A stretch of 64,000 nucleotides of DNA. Source: Roseiarcus sp963709655. Lineage in GTDB: Bacteria; Pseudomonadota; Alphaproteobacteria; Rhizobiales; Beijerinckiaceae. Below, piece after piece: positions 9,966-18,121 of the stretch. Location of the stretch: positions 1-64,000 of the forward strand of contig CAVPXF010000023.1 in assembly GCA_963709655.1 (NCBI GenBank), given 5' to 3'. Within the stretch, counting starts at the first letter, position 1. Every line of letters begins with the position of its first letter. The position numbers were made by a program, and so were the translations under genes. A model generated the notes under the pieces. It had not been told where the DNA came from. It did not search any database and saw nothing but the letters and a program-made list of their open reading frames with translations.

Positions 9966-10161
9966 AGGGTCCTCAATAGGGTCCTCAATCGGCAAAATCC
10001 CGAAAGGGTCCTCAATCCGTGAGAGCCAAAAACGCGCGCCGAAACAACGCGGTATGTACCACGCGAGCGCCAAGCCAAGGGTCCTCAATCGCCAACGACA
10101 ATTATCTGGCGCGGCGCGGCGCTATCCCGTTGGCGAAACAGGGAAACCAAGGGTCCTCAAT
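9966..10161 (+). repeat. Five copies of the 12-bp motif AGGGTCCTCAAT
   Basis: Exact copies lie at 9966-9977, 9978-9989 (directly abutting), 10005-10016, 10078-10089 and 10150-10161, all in the same orientation. They fill the 385-bp gap between the phage remnant and lexA. The core AGGGTCCT is nearly palindromic (AGGaCCCT-like). Iteron or operator arrays look like this. No protein known to bind it can be named. Confidence 0.85.
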
Positions 10162-10263
10162 GTTTCGCGGCCTCGCCAAATATTTTTTACAGCTACACCG
10201 CTCCGGGGTTCCACCGAGCCTTCCGATTCCGCTTGCAGAACACAGCATGAACAGCTAGCGTGC

Positions 10264-10278
10264 GTTCGTGATTTGTTT
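10264..10278. promoter_or_regulatory. LexA (SOS) box upstream of lexA
   Basis: GTTC-GTGATTT-GTTT, 66 bases before the lexA start. It matches the alphaproteobacterial LexA site GTTC-N7-GTTC at seven of eight conserved positions (last C is T). It is consistent with LexA autoregulation. Confidence 0.65.
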
Positions 10279-10343
10279 ACGGCCCGCAGCTATCCCGAAC
10301 TCGATCTGCCATTCGAGTCGCGGCGTTTGGATCGGAGTTTTTC

Positions 10344-11048
10344 ATGCTGACGAAGAAACAGAGCGAGTTATTGCGTTTTATCCATGAGCGCCTGCAGGAG
10401 GACGGCGTGCCTCCGTCCTTCGACGAGATGAAGGACGCGCTCGATCTGCGCTCGAAATCCGGCATCCATCGCCTGATTATGGCGCTCGAAGAGCGTGGCT
10501 TCATTCGCCGTCTCGCCAACCGGGCGCGGGCGATCGAGGTGCTGCGCCTGCCGGAATCGGCGACAGTGTCGGCGCCGCGGCCGCAAAAGTTCTCGCCGAG
10601 CGTTATCAACGGCGATCTCGGCCGCCTCCGCGCACAGCCGCAGACCACAGCCTATGAGGCGCGCCCACCCGCCATGGTGCCGCTCATGGGACGCATCGCC
10701 GCCGGCACGCCGATATCGGCGATCCAGACGCGGATGGAGACAATCGCGTTGCCGCCGGATTTCCTCGGCGCCGGAGACCACTTCGCCCTCGAGGTGCGGG
10801 GCGACTCGATGATCGAGGCCGGCATCTTTGAGAACGATCTCGTGGTCATTCGCAAGCAGGATACGGCCGAGACTGGCGACATCGTCGTAGCGCTCATCGA
10901 CGACGAGGAAGCGACGCTGAAGCGGTTGCGCAAGCGCGGCGCGTCGATCGCCCTTGAAGCGGCGAATCCGGCCTATGAGACCCGGATCTTCGGGCCTGAC
11001 CGTGTGCGGGTGCAGGGCAGGATGGTGAGCCTGTTCCGACGCTACTGA
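10344..11048 (+). CDS. lexA: LexA repressor
   Basis: A 234-residue SOS master repressor. The N-terminal winged HTH (MLTKKQSELLRFIHERL, with recognition helix near SKSGIHRLIMAL) binds the GTTC-type SOS box seen 66 bp upstream. The C-terminal S24 self-cleavage domain has the Ala120-Gly121 scissile bond in RIAAGTP, nucleophile Ser155 in RGDSMIEAG and the general-base Lys193 in ATLKRL. Length (about 234) matches alphaproteobacterial LexA. ATG 10344 has GGAG 9 bases upstream. RecA-stimulated autocleavage would derepress SOS genes. The nearby dinB (13.9-15.2 kb) is an obvious candidate target, though I see no box in front of it. Confidence 0.96.
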   Translation: MLTKKQSELLRFIHERLQEDGVPPSFDEMKDALDLRSKSGIHRLIMALEERGFIRRLANRARAIEVLRLPESATVSAPRPQKFSPSVINGDLGRLRAQPQTTAYEARPPAMVPLMGRIAAGTPISAIQTRMETIALPPDFLGAGDHFALEVRGDSMIEAGIFENDLVVIRKQDTAETGDIVVALIDDEEATLKRLRKRGASIALEAANPAYETRIFGPDRVRVQGRMVSLFRRY

Positions 11049-11432
11049 AGCGCCGGAGCGATTTCGACCCGCTCCGCAAGGGCCCGGAAGGTGCGGCGGG
11101 ACCGGGTCCCTGCGAAGCGTTCGGTCGAGACGACGTTGCCGTTCGACGTTGTGAACTTACGCCAACTCGTCATCATGGCAATGCGTAATGTTTTCATTGG
11201 ATGGAGTTCGCGGAATTTACCTCAACGGGCATAGTTAACCTGGGAACATGACTCGAACGAACGCAAGGTAAGGCAATTCGGTTTGGACCAGAATTGCTCG
11301 CTGATTTAACTCATTTTCGTTAAACCCACCGACACGGGGAGCATAACCACTCTCTTGTTGACGCCGCATGGGGCGGCCTTGCCGGCACGGCAAGCCGGCG
11401 TCAGACAGGGATGGGTCATGTGGAGGTGATTC
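11049..11432. other. Gap between lexA and scpA with hairpins, no gene
   Basis: A 384-bp gap. A GGAGCG/CGCTCC stem directly follows lexA but lacks a T-run. A GCCTTGCC/GGCAAGCC-type stem-loop lies near 11377-11399, just before the scpA ribosome site. Open frames here are short and unsupported. In many relatives nagZ or a SPOR-domain gene precedes scpA; neither is present. Confidence 0.4.
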
Positions 11433-12240
11433 GTGCCCGCCGAGGCGTCGTTTCGCAGCGATTTCGAACAGGACCGGGCGAGTGGCGATCCCGCCTTCAC
11501 TGTCGACCTGGACGGGTTTGAAGGTCCGCTCGACCTGCTGCTGGAACTCGCCCGGCGGCAGAAGGTCGACCTCGCTCGCATCTCCGTCCTGGCGCTCGCC
11601 GAGCAATACCTCCTATTCGTCGAGGCCGCACGCAAGAAAAGGCTCGAACTTGCCGCCGACTACCTCGTCATGGCGGCCTGGCTCGCCTTTCTGAAAGTCG
11701 CGCCTGCTGCTGCCGGCGTCGCCGCAGGCTGCAGAGCCCGACGCCTCCGAACTGGCCGAGGCGCTCGCGCAACGGCTCCGCAAGCTGGAGGCAATCCGCA
11801 GGGCCGCCGGGTTGCTGTTCGATCGCGCGACGCTGGGGCGCGACATCTTCGGCCGCGGCCAACCAGAGGCCGTCGAGGTCGCGCGGCGAACGCATTGGGA
11901 CACGGACCTCTACGCCCTGCTCGCCGCCTACGCGCGGCAGGCGCAAAAGCACGCGCGCGCCCGCGTGCGCTTCAAGGCGCGCGAGGTGTGGTCGCTTGCC
12001 GAGGCGCGTGAAGCTTTGGCGCGGCTCATCGGCGCGAGCGTCGATTGGACCGCCTTCGACGATTGGCTCCTCGACGCCTGCCTCGACCCCAGCATGCGAC
12101 GCAGCGCCCGCGCCTCCTCGTTCTCGGCCTCGCTCGAACTCGTCCGCGAAGGGAAGATCGAGATCAGGCAAGACAAAACCTTCGCTCCGCTGTGGATTCG
12201 CCGCGCAGAGCCGGCCGATGTCGAAAGCTCCGTCGCATGA
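11433..12240 (+). pseudogene. scpA: Segregation and condensation protein A, one frameshift
   Basis: ScpA is the kleisin bridging SMC heads in chromosome condensation. The first part (GTG 11433, GGAGGTG upstream) reads TVDLDGFEGPLDLLLELARRQKVDLARISVLALAEQYL and runs to ...AAWLAFLK at about 11695. The remainder (SRLLLPASPQAAEP..., then LLFDRATLGRDIFGRG... to ...DVESSVA) lies in another frame up to 12240. Deleting one A from CTGAAAGTCG (11691-11700) restores a normal protein of about 268 residues. ScpA is important for viability in most bacteria and both halves are conserved, so a sequencing/assembly indel is the likelier explanation. It overlaps scpB by ATGA. Confidence 0.9.
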
Positions 12241-13001
12241 CGTCGGTTCAACGCGTTAGGAAAGATGGCCTGATGTCCCGCATGAGAGCCGGAAGCAACG
12301 TCGCGCAGCTGTTTGACGCGATCGTTCCTCGTGCAACGCCTGAGGATGTGCGCATCGCCGAGGCGATGGTATTCGCCTCGGCCGAGCCTCTGGATGAGGC
12401 GGCGATCGCCGCGCGGCTTTCCGAGGGCGCCGATGTCGGGTCGGTCATGGAGGAGTTGCAGCGCTTCTACGCGGGCCGCGGCGTCAATCTCGTCCGAGTC
12501 GCCCGGCGCTGGACGTTTCGCACCGCCGCGGATTTGTCGTGGCTGCTGGCCCGAGAGGACGAAGAGAAGCGCAAACTCTCCCGCGCCGCGATCGAAACGC
12601 TGGCGATCGTCGCCTACCATCAGCCCGTCACGCGCGCTGACATCGAGGAGATCCGGGGCGTTGCGGTGTCGAAGGGCGCCCTCGACGTGCTGATGGAGGC
12701 GGGCTGGGTGCGGATGCGCGGCCGACGCAAGGCGCCCGGCCGGCCGATCACTTACGGGACAACGACGGAGTTCCTGATCCATTTCGGCCTCGATGCGATC
12801 AGCGACCTGCCCGGGCTCGACGAGCTTCAGGCCGCCGGGCTGTTCGACGGCAAGCTTCCGGCGGGCTATGGCGTTCCGCAGCCGAGCGACGAACCGGCGT
12901 TGCAGGCGGACGAGGAGCCGCTCGGCGAGGCCAATCCGCTCGACGAGGCCAATCCGCTCGACGAGTCCTGGGGGCCGATCCCGCCCGGCGAGACGCCCTG
13001 A
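12237..13001 (+). CDS. scpB: Segregation and condensation protein B
   Basis: A 254-residue ScpB, which dimerises and binds ScpA in the SMC-ScpAB complex. Two winged-helix domains are visible: DVRIAEAMVFASAEPLDEAAIAARL... and LSRAAIETLAIVAYHQPVTRADIEEIRG..., followed by GRPITYGTTTEFLIHFGLD, the family signature. ATG 12237 overlaps the scpA stop (ATGA); an alternative start is ATG 12273. The C-terminal tail is acidic and holds a perfect six-residue duplication EANPLD x2 from an 18-bp tandem repeat (about 12926-12962), likely an unstructured tail. Confidence 0.93.
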   Translation: MTSVQRVRKDGLMSRMRAGSNVAQLFDAIVPRATPEDVRIAEAMVFASAEPLDEAAIAARLSEGADVGSVMEELQRFYAGRGVNLVRVARRWTFRTAADLSWLLAREDEEKRKLSRAAIETLAIVAYHQPVTRADIEEIRGVAVSKGALDVLMEAGWVRMRGRRKAPGRPITYGTTTEFLIHFGLDAISDLPGLDELQAAGLFDGKLPAGYGVPQPSDEPALQADEEPLGEANPLDEANPLDESWGPIPPGETP

Positions 13002-13075
13002 CGCCGGGTGCCACCGTCGTCACGAAAGCGCCGGAAACCTCGGCAAATGTACTTAGGTTGTTCCCTGGAGAGATC

Positions 13076-13912
13076 ATGGCTTTGAGATTGCTCGCCGGCG
13101 CCGCTTTTGGACTCGCCTGCGTCGGCGCCATCCCCGGCGCCGTCGCGGCCGCCCCGCTCGCGTCCCACCGAGCGGCGTACGATATTTCGCTCGCCGATCC
13201 GACCGCGCCGCCTTCGGTTGCGCTCCAGACGCCGGTCGCCGCCACGGGCATGATCGCCTACGAGTTTCGCGGATCGGCGTGCGACGGCTATACGTCCAGT
13301 TTCCGCCAGATGACCGAGATGGAGCGTAGCGAGGGCTCCCCGATCGACATGGACGTCAATGCGTCGTCATTCGAGGCCCCCGACGGGGCGTCGATGCAAT
13401 TCAAGATCGACACCAAGGGGATACAGGACGTCGCGCCTGTCGCGGGCACAGCGACCCGCAGCGCGAACGACGACGTCAAGGTCGAACTGACCCAGCCGGC
13501 GGCCAAGACGATCGACTTCGGCCGCGACATCATCTTTCCGACCCAGCATGTCGAGAAGCTGATCGAAGCGGCCAAGGCGGGCGGCGGCGTGGTGCAGGCG
13601 CGGGTCTACGACGGCTCCGACACGGGCTCAAAGATCTACGCGACGATGGCGATCATCGGCAAGGAGGCGACCAAGCCCAGCGAGGACGCAGACAGCGTGG
13701 CCGCGCTCAAGAACGTCCGCCGCTGGCCGGTGGTGGTGTCCTATTTCAACGAAGCCTCCAAGGATTCGGCGCCCGAATACGTTCTTTCCTACGATCTCTA
13801 CGAGAACGGCGTGTCGGGTAGCCTCAAGCTCGACTACGGCGCGTTCGCGCTCAAGGCGCGCTTGCGCAAGCTCGAAATTCTGCCGGCCTCCGCTTGCGCC
13901 AAACAGCCGTAA
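13076..13912 (+). CDS. eipB: Periplasmic cell-envelope integrity protein EipB (DUF1849)
   Basis: A 278-residue exported protein of the EipB/DUF1849 family, periplasmic beta-spiral proteins needed for envelope integrity in Brucella. It has a signal peptide at 1-24 (ending AVAAA), then the family opening PLASHRAAYDISL, MIAYEFRGSACDGYTSSF, and C-terminal GVSGSLKLDYGAFALKARLRKLEILPASAC. Two cysteines, Cys69 and Cys274, sit where the Brucella protein has its disulfide pair. ATG 13076 has GGAGAG upstream. It stands alone between scpB and the convergent dinB. Confidence 0.88.
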   Translation: MALRLLAGAAFGLACVGAIPGAVAAAPLASHRAAYDISLADPTAPPSVALQTPVAATGMIAYEFRGSACDGYTSSFRQMTEMERSEGSPIDMDVNASSFEAPDGASMQFKIDTKGIQDVAPVAGTATRSANDDVKVELTQPAAKTIDFGRDIIFPTQHVEKLIEAAKAGGGVVQARVYDGSDTGSKIYATMAIIGKEATKPSEDADSVAALKNVRRWPVVVSYFNEASKDSAPEYVLSYDLYENGVSGSLKLDYGAFALKARLRKLEILPASACAKQP

Positions 13913-13918
13913 GCCTTT

Positions 13919-15199
13919 TCAGCGTCTCTTTCCTCCCCGAAACGCGAGGCCGCGCTCGACCGAGGCCGCGCCGAATTTTTCGCGCAAGGCCGCGATCGCC
14001 GCTTCGCGCGACTTCTCCCGGCCGGCGTTCCGGTCGATGAGATCGGTCTCGTCGGCCTCGTCGGCGGGACCGAGATCGGCCGCCGCGACGCCGATCAGCC
14101 GATAGGCCGTCCCCTCGGGCTGGGCTTCGAGCAGCGTCCTTGCGGCCGCGAACAGCCTCGGCGCGAGCTGGGTCCGGGGCAGGCCGCTGCGACTTCGGGA
14201 GCGCAGGCTGAAATCCGGCAGGCGCAGCTTCAGCGTCACCCCGCCGGCGGCGAGACCGGCCTTGCGCAGACGGCTCGCCACCCGATCGCAATGGGCGAGC
14301 AGCACGCGCGTCAGTTCCTCCCGGTCGCTGACGTCGAAATCGAACGTCGTCTCGCTGGAAATGCTCTTCGTCTCCCGGTCCGGCGTCACCCTCCGGCCGT
14401 CGATCCCTTGGGCGAGCCGCCACAGACGCCGGCCGTCGTCGCCGAGACGCGCCGCGACGGCCCATTCGTCGACGCCTTGCAGATCGCCGATCAGCCGGAA
14501 GCCAAGCTTCTCCAGTCTCTGCTGGCCCGCCTTGCCGACGCCCCAGAGCCGGCCGACGCCCTGCGGCGCGAGCCAGGCCTTCGCCTCCTCCCGACGCATG
14601 AGGGCGAAGCCGCGCGGCTTGTCGAGGTCGGACGCCATTTTCGCCAGGAACTTGCAGTAGCTGAGGCCGACCGAGACGCTGACCCCCAACTGCTCCTCGA
14701 CCCGGCGGGCGAACCGGGCGAGCGTCTCGGCCGCGCCCGCCCCGTTCGCGCCCTCGCAACCGGCGAGATCGAGAAAGGCCTCGTCGATCGACAGCGGTTC
14801 GACCAGCGGCGTCAGCCCCTGCATCCGGCTGCGAATCTCCCGCCCGACCCGCGCGTATTTCGCCATGTCGGGCGGCAGGACGACGGCCTCCGGACACATG
14901 GCCCGGGCCCGCGCCATCGGCATGGCCGAACGCACGCCAAAGGTGCGCGCGATATAACAGCAGGTCGCGACGACGCCGCGCGGTCCCGATCCGCCCACGA
15001 TCAGCGGCCGGTCGGCGAGGGCGGGATTGTCGCGCTTCTCGACCGAGGCGTAGAAGGCGTCGCAATCGACATGGGCGATGTCGAGCCCCGCCGCCCGCTC
15101 GAGATCGACCGACCGGGGGGACCCGCAGCCCGGGCAGCGCGACGTTTCGCGACACCGTTTCGCGAGGCAGTCGCGGCAGAGGACGGGTCCGGCGCTCAT
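13919..15199 (-). CDS. dinB: DNA polymerase IV (Y-family, DinB)
   Basis: A 426-residue translesion polymerase. The catalytic palm carboxylates are in IAHVDCDAFYASVEKRD and PLSIDEAFLDLAG. GVVATCCYIARTFGVRSAMPM is the fingers block, and GVGRLWGVGKAGQQRLEKLG is the HhH thumb. It starts with an unusual cysteine-rich N-terminus (CRDCLAKRCRETSRCPGCGSPR) that resembles a zinc ribbon. This N-terminus is seen in many alphaproteobacterial DinB proteins and is absent from E. coli DinB. The start overlaps the stop of the upstream DUF3572 gene (ATGA), so the two are coupled. SOS control is plausible given lexA nearby, but no SOS box is visible. Confidence 0.93.
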   Translation of the reverse strand: MSAGPVLCRDCLAKRCRETSRCPGCGSPRSVDLERAAGLDIAHVDCDAFYASVEKRDNPALADRPLIVGGSGPRGVVATCCYIARTFGVRSAMPMARARAMCPEAVVLPPDMAKYARVGREIRSRMQGLTPLVEPLSIDEAFLDLAGCEGANGAGAAETLARFARRVEEQLGVSVSVGLSYCKFLAKMASDLDKPRGFALMRREEAKAWLAPQGVGRLWGVGKAGQQRLEKLGFRLIGDLQGVDEWAVAARLGDDGRRLWRLAQGIDGRRVTPDRETKSISSETTFDFDVSDREELTRVLLAHCDRVASRLRKAGLAAGGVTLKLRLPDFSLRSRSRSGLPRTQLAPRLFAAARTLLEAQPEGTAYRLIGVAAADLGPADEADETDLIDRNAGREKSREAAIAALREKFGAASVERGLAFRGGKRR

Positions 15200-15504
15200 G
15201 GATCGTCGGCCGGCCGCGGGCCGCCGAGCGCCTCGCCCGCCCGCACGACGTCCTCGGGCGAACGGCCCGATTCCGCGGCAAAGGCGACGAGCAACCGCTC
15301 GTCCGCCAAAAGGTAGTCGAGAACCGAGACGAGGAACGCCGGATCGGCCGCCGCACGTCTCAGGTTGTGCAGGCCAAGGCCGGTGATTGCCAGAAACCGA
15401 TCGAGTCGCGTCGCGTCCGCGCCCAGAAACACAAGGGCCTCGACCGCAAGGTCGCGCCCGGCTTCGACGGCTGTGGATGACCGACCTCCCGGCGGCGCGC
15501 GCAT
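15196..15504 (-). CDS. DUF3572 family protein
   Basis: A 102-residue alpha-helical protein of the DUF3572 family. Landmarks are DLAVEALVFLGADATRLDRFLAITGLGLHNLRRAAADPAFLVSVLDYLLADERLLVAFAAE. The function is unknown. It is conserved next to dinB and divergent from divK across Hyphomicrobiales, and this arrangement is kept here. The start at 15504 has GGGAG about 9 bases upstream. Its stop overlaps the dinB start. Confidence 0.85.
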   Translation of the reverse strand: MRAPPGGRSSTAVEAGRDLAVEALVFLGADATRLDRFLAITGLGLHNLRRAAADPAFLVSVLDYLLADERLLVAFAAESGRSPEDVVRAGEALGGPRPADDP

Positions 15505-15591
15505 TTGACCAATTCTCCCTTTATCAAGGTGTATGCGATAATGTCCCGCGCGCAAGCCCCGCCAGAGTCAGCCGCCGGATACCCCCCCGTG

Positions 15592-15972
15592 ATGTCGAAG
15601 ACCGTGCTCATCGTCGAAGACAACGAGCTCAACATGAAGCTCTTCAACGACCTCGTCGAGACGCGCGGCCACAAGATTTTGCAGACCCGCAGCGGCATCG
15701 AGGCGGTGGAAATCGCCCGCAAGCACCGCCCGGACCTCATCCTGATGGACATCCAGCTGCCCGAGGTCTCCGGCCTCGAGGTCACGCAATGGCTCAAGGA
15801 CGACGAGGAGCTGCGCCACATCCCGGTCATCGCCATCACCGCCTTCGCCATGAAAGGCGACGAGGAGAAGATCTTGCGCGGCGGCTGCGAGGCGTATCTG
15901 TCGAAGCCGATCTCGGTGGCGAAGTTCTTCGAGACGATCGACCACTTCCTCACCTTGCCGTCGCGGGCCTGA
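15592..15972 (+). CDS. divK: Single-domain response regulator DivK
   Basis: A 126-residue receiver domain with no output domain, matching the cell-fate regulator DivK (about 125 residues). It shuttles phosphate with DivJ/PleC and steers the DivL-CckA-CtrA pathway. Acidic pocket VEDN (Glu9, Asp10), phosphoacceptor Asp53 in LILMDIQLPEVSG, switch Thr in VIAITAFAM and Lys in YLSKPI are all present. The start at 15592 (MSKTVLIVEDN) is chosen over an upstream ATG at 15541. In many relatives pleD follows; here the gene is followed instead by repeats, one of which is a degenerate copy of this gene's last about 90 bp. Confidence 0.93.
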   Translation: MSKTVLIVEDNELNMKLFNDLVETRGHKILQTRSGIEAVEIARKHRPDLILMDIQLPEVSGLEVTQWLKDDEELRHIPVIAITAFAMKGDEEKILRGGCEAYLSKPISVAKFFETIDHFLTLPSRA

Positions 15973-16517
15973 GCGGCCGCGCAGGAAGGCCCTCTTCGCC
16001 AAGCGGCGACCGGATCGCCGGACGCCCGAGCCGGTTTTGAGCGTTTTCAATGGCTTGGGGCGACTTTTCCGGGCGCTCGCATCGGCCGAGGACAACGCCG
16101 GGCGGCTGCGAGGCAATCTGTCGAAGCCGTTCCCGGCAGCGAAGGCGTTCGAGACGATCGATCCCTTCCTCGCCTGTCCGGTGCCGGCCTGAGCGGCCAC
16201 GGACGAGGGAGCCTCTTTTCGCCGGCGGCGACCGGATCGCCCGACGGCCGGCCGCTTCCGAGCCGGTTTTGAGCCTTTTCAAGGGTTTGCAGCGACTTTT
16301 CCGGGCGCTCGCAACTCCCAAACCGGGCTGCCATGACAGGATCTCATCCTGAGCCTGTCGAAGGATGATCCAGCGGGCGGGGCCGTTCGTGCGCCTGGAG
16401 CGTCCTTCGACAGGCTCAGGACGAGGAGAGAAGGGACCGGCTTGGTAGGGTGCGCCTTGTCGTGTCCCGAGCCAATTTTTAGCCTTTTCAACAGCTTGGA
16501 GAGACTTTTGCAAGCGA
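15973..16517 (+). repeat. Repeat block after divK, including a degenerate copy of the divK 3' end
   Basis: The segment 15881-about 16080 is repeated with divergence at 16102-about 16313 (offset 221-232 bp). The second copy starts inside divK-like sequence (GCGGCTGCGAGGC...TCTGTCGAAGCCG...TTCGAGACGATCGA) and runs through the stop into GAGCGGCC and the element GAGCCGGTTTTGAGC. That element occurs at 16028, 16260 and, decayed, at 16470, each followed by a TTTTCCGGGCG-like end. It matches the repeats at 326-912 (opposite orientation) and 38987-39640. The second divK end is no longer in frame. Confidence 0.8.
16343..16425. repeat. Inverted pair of the dispersed CATCCTGAGCCTGTCGAAGGATG element
   Basis: CTCATCCTGAGCCTGTCGAAGGA (read on +) at about 16343-16367 faces its complement at 16401-16425 across a spacer of about 33 bp. 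The arms can pair over about 23-25 bases. A third copy lies at 49141-49166. Elements of this type are abundant in alphaproteobacterial intergenic DNA. Confidence 0.8.
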
Positions 16518-16856
16518 GACCTTCAGCCTGAGGGGTCGGGCCGGGATGCGGAGTCGATCGGGATTCATATTAAACATATTTGCTCAGCACTTCGCGGCGA
16601 AAAGCCGCCGCGCGCTTTCGACCTCAAGCCCAAGCATAGTCCCAATTCCAGCCTATGTACATATTTTGTTCTCTTTCACCCTTTGATGGTCAACCGCGCT
16701 TCGGCCCGTCCGACCTTCTGCGCGCCTTGGGCGCAAGCCACCCTGGCGCCGCCGGGCGGAGACGCCCCTCTCCTGCCGGCCCTGCCCGCCGAGGGAGAGG
16801 CGTAAGCCGCGAAACGGCGGGCGAGGGCAAGCGGCGCGACCCAAAGGGGTCCGGCT
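16518..16856. other. Intergenic, no gene recognised
   Basis: About 340 bp, partly AT-richer (16565-16680). A GCGGC-GAAAA-GCCGC hairpin lies near 16590-16606. The long minus-strand frame crossing 16676-16856 is an out-of-frame continuation of the DUF5666 gene beyond its true stop, not real coding sequence. Confidence 0.5.
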
Positions 16857-18121
16857 CTACCGCGGCATAACGCCGCCGCCGAAACCCCCGAAGCCGCCGG
16901 GCCCTTGCGGGCCGCCAAAGCCGCCGAAGCCTCCGGGGCCCCGCCCCGGTTCAAGCCCCGGCGCTCCGCCGGGGAAGGTCGGCCCGGCGGGCGCGCTCGT
17001 TCCGCCGCCGAGCCCGCCGCCCGGCAAGCCGCCCCGCCCGGCAAGCCGCCGCTCGGCGCGCCGCCGCCGGGGCCGATCATTCCGCCCGACGGGCCGCCCG
17101 GGCGATTCGGGCCGGGGCCGGACGGCGCCCCTGGCCTGCTGGCGCCGCCGCCCGGCCCGCCCGCGCCGCCGCCCGGCCCGCCTGCGCCGCCCCTTCCCCT
17201 CGGCGGAGCAAAGTCGCCGCGCCGATTGGGAAGTTCGACGCTGCGGGCGATCAGCGCGCCGTTCGGGCCCAATTCGCCATTGATCACGACATGGAAGCTC
17301 CCCGTCCCGATGTCGCCGGCGTCCTCGACCCGGACGCCGGACGCCGTCACCACTTGGCCGTCGCTGCGCGTCACCCAGGTTTCGACGGACAGAGACTGCA
17401 CCGGACCGAGCCCGATCAATGTGTCGAGCTTCGTCTCCAGGGCGGCCAAGGCGCCGTTCGCAATCGTCCCGCGCACGACGACGCGCTCGCCGACCACGCC
17501 GGCGCCGACGCCGGTCACGCGCTGGGCGCCGATATGGAATTCGCCGCCGGCGTCGCGCGCCAGGACGCCGACGATCTGATCCGGCCCCGGGGCCCGCTTT
17601 TCGACCAGGCTCGCGACGATCGTCTGATCGGGTTTCCTGAGCCCGCTGACGGCGACCCGGTCGCCGACCTTGAGCCCGCGCCCCATTCGGGCGGAATGCA
17701 GTTGGACGCTCTGCCCGAGGACCTCGAGCCGCGCCTTTTCGATCCGGCTGACCGGCCCGACGACCTCGCTGAGGATGACGATCCTGTCCGTCGTCAAGAC
17801 CCCGTTGCGGGGCGCCGCAACCAGGCGCGCGATCTGCCCGATGTGCATCTCATTGGCCACGGCGGGCTCGCCGTCGATCCGGATGCGCACGTCCGCGGGA
17901 TAGGCGATCCGCTCCCCGTTCACCCAGACGCTGCCGAACTTGCGGATCGCGCCGATGAAGCCAGTGCCGCCGATGCCGTTGTCGGCCGGCTGGTAGCCGG
18001 TGCCGCCAATGCCGTTGTCGCCGCCGGGCTTGGGCGTCTCGGCGGCGAACGCCGTCCCCCCAGCGAGACACGCCAGGAGACGCAGGACCTGACGGCGGCT
18101 CAGCACTCCCCCGACGCTCAA
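16857..18121 (-). pseudogene. DUF5666-domain exported protein, frameshift in Gly-rich tail
   Basis: It starts with a Tat-like signal (SRRQVLRLLACLAGG...AFA), then GGDNGIGGTG repeats, then tandem beta-barrel DUF5666 units (VWVNGERIAYPADVRIRI..., VSGLRKPDQTIVASLVEKR..., VVVRGTIANGALAALETK...). The tail is Gly/Pro-rich. In the frame that carries the domain, the tail turns into an unlike Ala/Arg-rich sequence after about 17040. Reading one base over from about 17031-17038 gives GGFGGFGGPQGPGGFGGFGG and a stop at 16857, the typical end of this family, so a one-base deletion is likely. The TTG start (18121) overlaps the DUF6502 stop (TTGA) and has GGAG upstream. Function unknown; probably periplasmic. 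Confidence 0.75.

Noticed and set aside
15973..16517. A second divK-like gene
   Set aside because: Only the last about 30 codons are duplicated, and they are no longer in frame.
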